Below are positions 23,080 to 29,831 of a DNA stretch of 29,831 nt, in pieces. Every line of letters starts with the position of its first letter. Position 1 is the stretch's first letter. The DNA is from Planctomycetota bacterium (GTDB taxonomy: Bacteria; Planctomycetota; Phycisphaerae; FEN-1346), in contig JAPLMO010000022.1 in NCBI GenBank assembly GCA_026386995.1, positions 1 to 29,831 on the forward strand, in the 5' to 3' direction. The position numbers and the translations under genes were made by a program. The notes under the pieces are model-generated. The model saw only the letters and a list, made by a program, of their open reading frames with translations, did not search any database and was not told the origin of the DNA.

Positions 23080-24492
23080 ATGCAAACGAAAATGCAAACT
23101 GTAGTCGGAACCGTGATCTTGTTCGCGGCATTGTCGATGGCGGGCATCGGACAGGCGGCCGCTCCGCCGGCTGACGGCTCGTTCGAACAATTCTGGGCCG
23201 ATGCCCAAAAGGAGAAACGGGCGGATAAGTCCGAGGCTTCGCTGCGCCGGATGGCCTGGTGGCGGGACGCGCGCTTCGGGATGTTCATTCACTGGAATAT
23301 GTCCAGTGTCGTCGGCACGGAGATCAGTTGGAGCAAGGAGTTTTACAATGGCGGCACCGGGGGCGCTACCACGAACAAGAACCCGCGCCCGTTCGATTAT
23401 GACGGCTGGCCGGACTGGGCTCTGCCCGCCGTCCCGAAGGCCGTCTATGACAACCTCTACAAGTCGTTCTATCCGGCGATGTTCGATGCCGACAAGTTCG
23501 TTGGTCAGGCCAAACAGGCGGGGATGAAGTACATCGTGCAGATTGCCAAGCATCACGACGGCTTCTGCATGTGGAACACAAAATTCACCGACTACAACAT
23601 CATGGCCACGCCGTTCAAGCGCGACATCATCGCCGAGATGGCGAAGGCCTGCGAAAAGGCCGGCATGAAATATGGAATCTACTATTCCCAGCGCGACTGG
23701 CATCAGCCGGACTATGATATGGCGCACATGGCCAAGTACAACGAGTTCATGCGTAACCAGATCAAGGAATTGCTCACCGCCCATCCCAACATCGGAATCA
23801 TCTGGTTTGACGCCTGGGGGGTTGGTAGTAAGGAGACATGGGAGGCGGAGAAGATGTTTCGGATGATCCATGAGATACGCCCCGACATCATCATCAATGA
23901 GCGCTGCGGCGTGCCGGCCGATTTCGCGTGCCCGGAACAGGGGATTGGCGCGTTCAACCTCGACCGCGACTGGGAATCGTGCATGACCTTCACTGGTGGC
24001 TGGGCGTGGCACGGGTTCAGTAGCAAGGTGATTCCGTATGAGCAATGCCTGCGCAATCTGGTTTATTGCGCGGCCGGCGATGGCAACCTGCTGATGAACT
24101 GCGGCCCGATGCCGACCGGCGAGATTGATCCGCGCGAGGCGGACCGGCTCAAGCAGGTGGGACATTGGCTGGAAAAGAACGGCGAGGCGATCTACGGCAC
24201 GTGCGGCGGCCCATATCTGCCGGATGACCATGTTGCCAGCACGCGTAAGGGCAGCAACGTGTACCTGCATGTGTCGCATTGGAACAACAACACGCTCACC
24301 GTGCCGGAATTGCCGGTGCAGGCGCAGTCCGCTAAACTGTTAGGTGGCGGCGAGGTGACCATGGCCCGCGAGAACGGGACGTTGATCTTTGCCGTAGCGC
24401 CGAAGGACCAGAATCCGGCAATGACGGTCATCAAGCTCACGTTGGAAGGGTCCGCGGATGCCATCGCGCCGTTGTCGGCGCGCCCGAAGTGA
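23080..24492 (+). CDS. GH29 alpha-L-fucosidase
   Basis: The product has 470 residues. A CAGGAG Shine-Dalgarno sequence precedes the ATG at 23080. A signal peptide covers about 1-27. The GH29 barrel shows RFGMFIHW (65-72), KHHDGFCMW (157-165), MKYGIYYSQRDWH, and NIGIIWFDAWG with the probable nucleophile Asp244, then NLLMNCGPMPTGEIDP (336-351). A short C-terminal beta domain follows. GH29 enzymes remove alpha-L-fucose by a retaining mechanism; linkage preference is not readable. It lies 111 bp after the GH95-like gene and 16 bp before the GH38-like gene, so the three are likely co-transcribed. The incomplete gene at 29298 is a second, divergent GH29. Confidence 0.93.
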   Translation: MQTKMQTVVGTVILFAALSMAGIGQAAAPPADGSFEQFWADAQKEKRADKSEASLRRMAWWRDARFGMFIHWNMSSVVGTEISWSKEFYNGGTGGATTNKNPRPFDYDGWPDWALPAVPKAVYDNLYKSFYPAMFDADKFVGQAKQAGMKYIVQIAKHHDGFCMWNTKFTDYNIMATPFKRDIIAEMAKACEKAGMKYGIYYSQRDWHQPDYDMAHMAKYNEFMRNQIKELLTAHPNIGIIWFDAWGVGSKETWEAEKMFRMIHEIRPDIIINERCGVPADFACPEQGIGAFNLDRDWESCMTFTGGWAWHGFSSKVIPYEQCLRNLVYCAAGDGNLLMNCGPMPTGEIDPREADRLKQVGHWLEKNGEAIYGTCGGPYLPDDHVASTRKGSNVYLHVSHWNNNTLTVPELPVQAQSAKLLGGGEVTMARENGTLIFAVAPKDQNPAMTVIKLTLEGSADAIAPLSARPK

Positions 24493-24508
24493 CAGGAACC
24501 ATTCGAAC

Positions 24509-27130
24509 ATGAAAGCGAAACGCAACACCAAGTTCATTGCCGCGAGTCTGCTGGGAATTGTGCCGACCTCAGCGGCTTTCTCCGCAACCACGGTCCAAAC
24601 CGAACAAATCATCGTCGTCTGCAAGACGCATTTCGACATCGGTTATACGCATCGGGTCAAGGACCTGATGGAGTATTACCGCACCACGATGATTGACCTG
24701 GCGCTGGATGTCATGGACAAGTCGAAGGGTCTGCCGTCCGAACAGCAGTTCGTGTGGACTTCGCCGGGCTGGGTGATGAGGAAAGTGCTTGAAGACTGGC
24801 AGGGCCAAACGCCTGAACGCCGCCAGCGCCTGGACGCGGCCATGAAATCCGGCAAATTCGTCACCCATGCCCTGCCGTTCAGCATTGAGGCCGAGTTGTT
24901 GGAGCCGGAGGAGTTTGCGCGCGGCTTCCTGTTTGCCGACACGGTCTCGCGGCAGTACGGCCTGCCCTTGGCGCGCGGGGCGAAGACCACCGACGTTCCC
25001 TCGCAGGGGCGCGCGCTGGCCACGGGCTTGGCACAGGGCGGCGTCAAGTTCATGCACATCGGCTGCAACTGGCCGTCCGGCTATGTGCACGACCTGCCGC
25101 CGCTCTTTTGGTGGGAAGGCCCCGACGGTTCGCGCGTGCTGACCCAGTATTCGCCCTGCTACGGAACCGCAACCGGCTTCAACTGGCCAGATGAATGGAA
25201 CGGCCCCGGCATGGGGCGGCACTTCATCCCGCCCGCCGACTGGCCGTACAAGACTTGGGTGGCGATCTTGGTGACTGGCGACAACTCCGGCCCGCCTGAT
25301 CCGAATGACGTTCAAGCGTACTTCGCCGAAGTCGCGAAGAAGATGCCGGGCGTGAGAGTCCGCATGGGCACACTGGAGGAATTCGCCGACGCCATCCTCG
25401 CTGAAAAACCCGACATTCCCGTCATCAGGGGCGAGACGCCCGACACCTGGATCCACGGTGCGATGTGCGATCCCGGCGGCATGCGCACCGCGCGCAACGT
25501 CGGCCCGCTCATGCCGGCTGTCGAGGTGCTCAACACCCAACTCCGCACATGGGGCGTAGCGGTCGCCGACCCCGGCAAGGATCTTGCCCGCGCCTACGAA
25601 CAAAGCCTGCTTTACAACGAACACACGTTTGGCGGCGCGGCCAGTGTGGACGCCTACGATGACAAAATCCCACCCGCCAACGCCGACCTCGAAGGATCGT
25701 GGGAAGACAAGACCGACTACATCCGCACCACCGGCAAGATTGCGTCGTCACTGCTCAAGACCAACCTCGCCGCGCTCGCCCAAGCCGTGAGCCGCGCCGG
25801 CCCGCGCGTGGTCGTTTACAACCCGTTGCCGTGGACGCGTTCTGGCATCGTCGAACTTTCCGGCCAGGCATCGTTCCTCGCCGAGAACGTACCAGCCTGC
25901 GGCTACAAGACATTTTCCGCAATTCCGGCACTTAAACCCGCGACAGGCGCGGGCGACACGCTGGAAAACGAATTCTTCAGAGTGAAACTCGATCCCACTC
26001 GCGGCACTATTGGTTCTCTCGTGGATAAACGTACCGGCCGCGATTGGGTGGATGCCGCCGCAGCGCAGGGTCTCGGTCAGTATCTCAACGAACGTTTCTC
26101 CTTCCAGCAGACTGCCGACTATTGCCGTGACTATCAGCAAGGCCGTTGGGGTGACACGCTCCATCCCGGCATGCACAAGCCCGGCATGCCCGGCAATGTT
26201 CCCTACCGCGCCGCCTCGCCGATCAACGGGTCGTTCCAGATCAAGGACAACGGCGTGGCACAAACCGCCGTCGTGGATTTGCCCGGCGATCCGGCCAACC
26301 ACCTCCCGGCCGCCGCCCTGCGCGTCACGTTGTACCGCGGCCAACCGTATGTGGATTTGGAACTCACTATCAAAGACAAAGCCAAGGACAACTGGCCCGA
26401 AGCCGATTGGTTATGCCTGCCATTCAAGGTCAATAACCCGACCTTCCGCGTCGGCCGCAATCTTGGCGTCATGGACCCGGCGAAGGACATCCTCCCAGGA
26501 GCCAACCGACACCTCTATGCCGTCGGCACGGGTGTCACACTCACCGACGCCGATGGTTCCGGAATCGCCGTTTGTCCGCTCGACCATCCTCTCATCAGCC
26601 TCGACCGGCCCGGGATGTGGAAATTCTCCCTCGACTTCGTGCCGAAAAAGCCGGCGGTCTATCTCAACCTCTACAACAACCAGTGGAACACCAACTATCG
26701 CTACTGGTATCCCGGCACGTGGAGTTCGCGCGTCCGCCTCTGGACGTTCGGTAAGGACGCCACGGCGGAATCCGCTTTGGTCACCCCCTCACTGGAAGCC
26801 CGACTGCCGTTGCTGGCCGTCAGCGCCGACGGCAAGGGCGGCAGTCTGCCCGCCGAACAATCCGGCATCACCACCTCCCGCAAAGGCATTCAGGTAACCG
26901 CCTACGGCACCGACTTCGACGGGAATCCGGGCACGCTTCTGCGTCTTTGGGAACAGGGCGGCGTTTCCGGAGAACTGACCGTCACCTTCCCCTCCGGCGT
27001 AACATTTGCGACCGCAGCGCCCGTCAATCTTCGCGGCGAAAATACCGGCAAACCGATTCGCGTCAAGGCCGGCAAACTGACCTTTAACCTCGGCGCGTAC
27101 GCGCCGGCGAGCTTCCTGCTGACTCCATGA
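24509..27130 (+). CDS. GH38-like alpha-mannosidase (DUF5054-type)
   Basis: The product has 873 residues from the ATG at 24509 (AGGAA upstream); an earlier frame start at 24458 overlaps the fucosidase and has no signal. The signal peptide ends near AAFSA. The N-terminal GH38 barrel shows CKTHFDIGYTHR (zinc-binding His/Asp), WTSPGWVMRKVLEDW, and TTDVPSQGRAL, where Asp162 sits at the nucleophile position. A central helical part carries YNEHTFGGAASVDAYDD, followed by beta-sandwich domains to the end (VVVYNPLPWTRSG, ENEFFRVKLDPTRGTIGSLV). GH38 enzymes are retaining alpha-mannosidases. This subgroup is poorly characterised, so mannose specificity is inference. It is secreted and follows the GH29 gene by 16 bp. 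Confidence 0.82.
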   Translation: MKAKRNTKFIAASLLGIVPTSAAFSATTVQTEQIIVVCKTHFDIGYTHRVKDLMEYYRTTMIDLALDVMDKSKGLPSEQQFVWTSPGWVMRKVLEDWQGQTPERRQRLDAAMKSGKFVTHALPFSIEAELLEPEEFARGFLFADTVSRQYGLPLARGAKTTDVPSQGRALATGLAQGGVKFMHIGCNWPSGYVHDLPPLFWWEGPDGSRVLTQYSPCYGTATGFNWPDEWNGPGMGRHFIPPADWPYKTWVAILVTGDNSGPPDPNDVQAYFAEVAKKMPGVRVRMGTLEEFADAILAEKPDIPVIRGETPDTWIHGAMCDPGGMRTARNVGPLMPAVEVLNTQLRTWGVAVADPGKDLARAYEQSLLYNEHTFGGAASVDAYDDKIPPANADLEGSWEDKTDYIRTTGKIASSLLKTNLAALAQAVSRAGPRVVVYNPLPWTRSGIVELSGQASFLAENVPACGYKTFSAIPALKPATGAGDTLENEFFRVKLDPTRGTIGSLVDKRTGRDWVDAAAAQGLGQYLNERFSFQQTADYCRDYQQGRWGDTLHPGMHKPGMPGNVPYRAASPINGSFQIKDNGVAQTAVVDLPGDPANHLPAAALRVTLYRGQPYVDLELTIKDKAKDNWPEADWLCLPFKVNNPTFRVGRNLGVMDPAKDILPGANRHLYAVGTGVTLTDADGSGIAVCPLDHPLISLDRPGMWKFSLDFVPKKPAVYLNLYNNQWNTNYRYWYPGTWSSRVRLWTFGKDATAESALVTPSLEARLPLLAVSADGKGGSLPAEQSGITTSRKGIQVTAYGTDFDGNPGTLLRLWEQGGVSGELTVTFPSGVTFATAAPVNLRGENTGKPIRVKAGKLTFNLGAYAPASFLLTP

Positions 27131-27164
27131 ACAAATCCAAATCACAAAAGCGAACAACACCATG

Positions 27165-27609
27165 TGTACTGGTCCTGCGAAATTGCGTTCGCTGTGGTAG
27201 GCCACCGAAATTGCGTTAGCGGTTCGTTAGGCTGTTCTAAAGGGCAAGATGCAGATTTTCCGTCGGATTTGGTGTTCACGTGGCGCGGTGCGGCGCATCA
27301 AGAAGGCGACTCGGGGCTCTTTCGCAGCAAGATTTTATGGCGAAGGCTGTACCGCGACCATGACCCTCGACGACTGGGCTGGCGCGTCAGTTGTTACGCC
27401 ACGCGTCGTAGCGTGACGACGGGCAGATGCCTGCGTCCTGACTCGAACGTGACAGATCGGGGAGAAAATCGTTCGGGCAACCGCGGTTCCCGGGCAAATC
27501 AGCCTCCGAAAGAAGTTGTGAGCAGACGCCTCGGAGGCTACCATAAGTGACGCCGGAGAAACAGGTTATGACGCCAGGCGAAGGGCACGAAAATCGGTGG
27601 ACCAGTACA
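27165..27609 (-). mobile_element. MITE-like element, copy C (445 bp, perfect 11-bp inverted ends)
   Basis: TGTACTGGTCC (27165-27175) and GGACCAGTACA (27599-27609) are perfect inverted repeats. Inward from the right end come the 65-nt leader and an ATG at 27544 (MVASEASAHNFFRRLICPG, then TAVARTIFSP). Transposase similarity then breaks. An 8-bp stem AGCCTCCG/CGGAGGCT lies within the conserved part. Near the left end a short segment (CGAAATTGCGTT) is duplicated in tandem, once after each of two terminus-like sequences. It sits 34 bp after the GH38-like stop and 107 bp before the next esterase. No target duplication is evident. Confidence 0.8.
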
Positions 27610-27669
27610 GCCCCCCGGGAACTGCTGCTCAGGCGCATCACGGTTTTGGGAGTGAAGTAACACAAACCA

Positions 27670-27687
27670 TTGAAAGGACCAGTACAA
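27670..27687 (+). promoter_or_regulatory. 18-bp motif shared with 14675-14692
   Basis: TTGAAAGGACCAGTACAA differs from the other copy at two positions. It lies 30 bp before the esterase ATG. Its last 11 bases also equal the IS terminus (GGACCAGTACA), so it could be element-derived rather than regulatory. The purine-rich AAAGGA could serve an alternative ATG at 27690. Confidence 0.3.
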
Positions 27688-27716
27688 CAATGAACAATTC
27701 AGACGAAAGGAAATTC

Positions 27717-29276
27717 ATGAAACCCACTTTCTCAGTCCTTGCCGCCCTGCTGCTGACGGCGATGCCCGCCGCGGCGGACGTGCGCCTACCCAAGATTTTC
27801 ACCGACAACATGATGCTGCAGCGCGACCTGCCGGTGCGGGTCTGGGGGTGGGCGGAGGTTGGCGAGACGGTGAGCGTGACGCTTTCCGGCAAAACCGCCG
27901 CGACCAAAGCCGACAAAAAAGGCCAGTGGGCACTCGAATTGCCAGCCATCAAGGCCGGCGAAAACATGGAACTCACGGTGAAGGGCAAGAACAGCCTGAC
28001 CCTCAAGAATGTCCTGATGGGTGACATCTGGGTGTGCTCCGGCCAATCCAACATGGAGATGGGCCTGAACGGGTGCCTGGGTTTCCAGGATGACGTCAAA
28101 GCCGCGGATTTACCCAAGATCCGGCGCATCAAGTTCAATCAGGTGCAGTCCGGACAACCGGAGTCAGACGCGTCGACCGCAACCCCCTGGCAAGTATGCA
28201 CGCCGGAGACGGCCGCCGGGTTTACCGCGGTGGGTTTCTATTTCGCCCGTGAAATCCTTCAGAAAACCGGTGTCCCTATCGGTATTGTCGATGTCAATTG
28301 GGGCGGCACGGCGATTGAGCCGTGGGTGGCCACCGAGGGACTCGCCTTGGTGGATGAGTTGAAACCGCAGTTTGTCGCCAAGCAGAACGCGATCAAAGAA
28401 TATCGGGCCCAGTTGCCAAAATCGTTGACCAAGTTGGAGGCTTGGATCGCCCAGACTCGCGGTGATTTGGCCAGTGGCGCCCCGACCAGTTCGCTGCCTG
28501 CCATCCCGGCGATGCCTAACGGCGGCTGGAGCAGCATGTATAACGCCATGATCCATCCGATCGTGCGGTTCCCGATCAAGGGCGCGCTGTGGTATCAGGG
28601 CGAATCCAACGGCGATGAGGGCGTGACGTATTACGACAAGATGCGTGCCCTTATCGGCGGCTGGCGCAAGCAGTGGGGGCAGGGGAATTTCCCGTTCTAT
28701 TTTGTGCAACTCGCCAATTTCCAAGCCGTGACGGAGAATCCCGCCGGCGGCAACGGGTGGGCAAAACTCCGTGAGGCACAAACCAAATCGCTCACCGTTC
28801 CTAACACCGGCATGGCAGTCATCATTGATACCGTGCCGCTTGCGGAGCGTGACGATATTCACCCGAGAAACAAATACGATGTGGGAATGCGTCTCGCCCT
28901 CTGGGCACTGGGCCGGGACTACGGACAAAAACTGGAGGTCTCCGGCCCCTTGTTCAAGGAACTCAAGATCGAGGGCGGCAAGGCCCGCCTGGCATTCGAC
29001 CACACCGGAACCGGCCTGATGGTCGGCATGAAAGAGGGCAGGGTTCCGACCGTCGAGAACAAAGGCGCCAAACTCAAGAGTTTCGCCATCGCGGGTGCCG
29101 ACAAAAGATGGTTCTGGGCCGATGCGGTGATTGAGGGCAAGACCGTCACTGTGTCCTCCCCCGAAATGAAAGAACCTGTTGCGGTGCGCTATGCCTATCA
29201 GATGAATCCGGATGGTGCCAACCTTTACAACCGTGAAGGTCTTCCGGCATCGCCCTTCCGCACCGATGACTGGTGA
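27717..29276 (+). CDS. Sialate O-acetylesterase-like SGNH esterase (SASA family)
   Basis: The product has 519 residues from the ATG at 27717, preceded by GAAAGGAAA and opening a clean signal peptide (MKPTFSVLAALLLTAMPAAA). An upstream ATG at 27690 would add nine polar residues and is less likely. The N-terminal beta domain carries VRLPKIFTDNMMLQRDLPV. The SGNH core carries VCSGQSNMEM (nucleophile Ser111), ALWYQGESNGDEG and DIHPRNK (Asp/His), followed by a C-terminal beta domain. Predicted to remove O-acetyl groups from polysaccharide outside the cytoplasm. It is followed 21 bp later by a second GH29, so deacetylation and defucosylation are probably coupled. It is homologous to, but clearly divergent from, the minus-strand esterase at 8459-9961. 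Confidence 0.92.
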   Translation: MKPTFSVLAALLLTAMPAAADVRLPKIFTDNMMLQRDLPVRVWGWAEVGETVSVTLSGKTAATKADKKGQWALELPAIKAGENMELTVKGKNSLTLKNVLMGDIWVCSGQSNMEMGLNGCLGFQDDVKAADLPKIRRIKFNQVQSGQPESDASTATPWQVCTPETAAGFTAVGFYFAREILQKTGVPIGIVDVNWGGTAIEPWVATEGLALVDELKPQFVAKQNAIKEYRAQLPKSLTKLEAWIAQTRGDLASGAPTSSLPAIPAMPNGGWSSMYNAMIHPIVRFPIKGALWYQGESNGDEGVTYYDKMRALIGGWRKQWGQGNFPFYFVQLANFQAVTENPAGGNGWAKLREAQTKSLTVPNTGMAVIIDTVPLAERDDIHPRNKYDVGMRLALWALGRDYGQKLEVSGPLFKELKIEGGKARLAFDHTGTGLMVGMKEGRVPTVENKGAKLKSFAIAGADKRWFWADAVIEGKTVTVSSPEMKEPVAVRYAYQMNPDGANLYNREGLPASPFRTDDW

Positions 29277-29297
29277 GCCTATTGAAAGTAACAAGAA

Positions 29298-29831
29298 ATG
29301 AAAAAAACAATTATGTTATTCATGTCGGTATTGCTGGCAGCGGGCTTGGTGCGGGCCGCTGATCTGTCCAAGGTGCCGCAGCTTCACGAAACGAAGGAAC
29401 AGCGGGACGAGCGCATGCAATGGTTCCGTGACGCGAAGTTCGGCATGTTCATCCACTGGGGCCCCTGTTCCGTCGGCGCTAAAGAGATTGGCTGGGGTCG
29501 CAAGGCCAATCGGCCTTGGGATATCAACGGCATCCAGACCCCGCGCACGGAGGATCCCGTCTACGACAACTACTACAAGCAGTTCAACCCGACGAATTAC
29601 AACGCCGATGCGTGGGTGCGTTTCGCCAAAGAGTCGGGCATGAAGTACATGGTGCTCATCGCCAAGCACCACGACGGCTTCGCGCAGTTGGACTCAAAGG
29701 TATCCGACTACGACATCATGGCCAGCCCCTACGGCAAGGACATTATCCGGGCCTACGCCGACGCCTGCCACAAGCAGGGGATGAAGCTCGGGCTCTATTA
29801 CTCCACCCGCGACTGGTATCACTCGGATTAC
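29298..29831 (+). CDS. GH29 alpha-L-fucosidase, second copy (3' end off the window)
   Basis: The frame is open from the ATG at 29298 to the right edge (178 codons, no stop). The signal peptide is MKKTIMLFMSVLLAAGLVRA. GH29 marks are RDAKFGMFIHWGPCSVG, AKHHDGFAQLDSKVSDYDIM and GLYYSTRDWYHSDY, aligning with residues 63-212 of the GH29 at 23080. The nucleophile region lies beyond the edge. It begins 21 bp after the esterase stop, so they are presumably one operon. It has diverged clearly from the other copy, which argues for different linkage preference rather than a recent duplication. Confidence 0.92.
   Translation, partial: MKKTIMLFMSVLLAAGLVRAADLSKVPQLHETKEQRDERMQWFRDAKFGMFIHWGPCSVGAKEIGWGRKANRPWDINGIQTPRTEDPVYDNYYKQFNPTNYNADAWVRFAKESGMKYMVLIAKHHDGFAQLDSKVSDYDIMASPYGKDIIRAYADACHKQGMKLGLYYSTRDWYHSDY

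Noticed and set aside
22495..24279. A 594-codon minus-strand open frame
   Set aside because: It is antisense to the end of the GH95-like gene and the GH29 gene, without a recognisable domain or ribosome-binding site.
1..29831. CRISPR arrays, tRNA and rRNA genes
   Set aside because: No regularly spaced short repeats, cloverleaf sequences or conserved rRNA segments were noticed on reading either strand. A dedicated scan was not possible.

Overview
The window reads as one contig fragment from a GC-rich bacterium of the PVC group, most likely a planctomycete or a close relative. The reasons are a PEP-CTERM secreted protein, several large secreted glycoside hydrolases and sialate O-acetylesterase-type esterases with no SusC/SusD pair, a DUF3472 secreted protein, a UroD-family protein inside a glycan locus, and remnants of a transposase whose N-terminus resembles one I associate with planctomycete genomes. 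The assignment rests on gene content and memory, not on a marker gene. No rRNA, tRNA or CRISPR array was seen.

Positions 1-5370 hold a minus-strand operon. A good sigma70-like promoter (TTGACG, 17 bp, TACTAT) precedes two tandem ArsR-type repressors. Next come an ArsP-like permease with an unusual soluble insert, a [4Fe-4S]-motif protein, a DGC-domain cysteine protein, a 53-residue unknown, a 77-residue CxxC glutaredoxin-size protein, a thioredoxin-fold lipoprotein, and a membrane-anchored thioredoxin fold fused to a cysteine-rich domain that runs off the left edge. Together these look like a thiol/metalloid (arsenic, organoarsenical or similar) redox and efflux system.

Positions 5440-10570 are an accessory region rich in debris. 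It has IS-derived repeats, a PEP-CTERM gene with its own terminator, a decayed second PEP-CTERM-like gene directly upstream, and an AT-richer esterase gene squeezed between two repeat ends. Positions 10624-14142 hold a compact threonine-degradation operon, tdh and kbl, with a secreted DUF3472 protein between them. Positions 14143-14792 are intergenic and contain a 144-bp MITE-like element with 12-bp inverted ends and a 12-bp direct repeat.

Positions 14793-29831 are a plus-strand glycan-degradation locus. In order it encodes a UroD-like protein, a GH106-type alpha-L-rhamnosidase, an SGNH esterase, a GH95-like alpha-fucosidase/galactosidase carrying a LamG segment, a GH29 alpha-L-fucosidase, a GH38-like alpha-mannosidase, a sialate O-acetylesterase-like esterase and a second GH29 cut by the right edge. 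Almost all have signal peptides. The set suggests debranching and deacetylation of an acetylated heteropolysaccharide containing fucose, rhamnose and possibly mannose.

A repeat family with 11-bp ends (TGTACTGGTCC and its complement) occurs at five places (5943, 8096-8437, 10003, 14249, 27165-27609) and falls at the borders between these cassettes. Two copies keep both ends and are internal-deletion derivatives.
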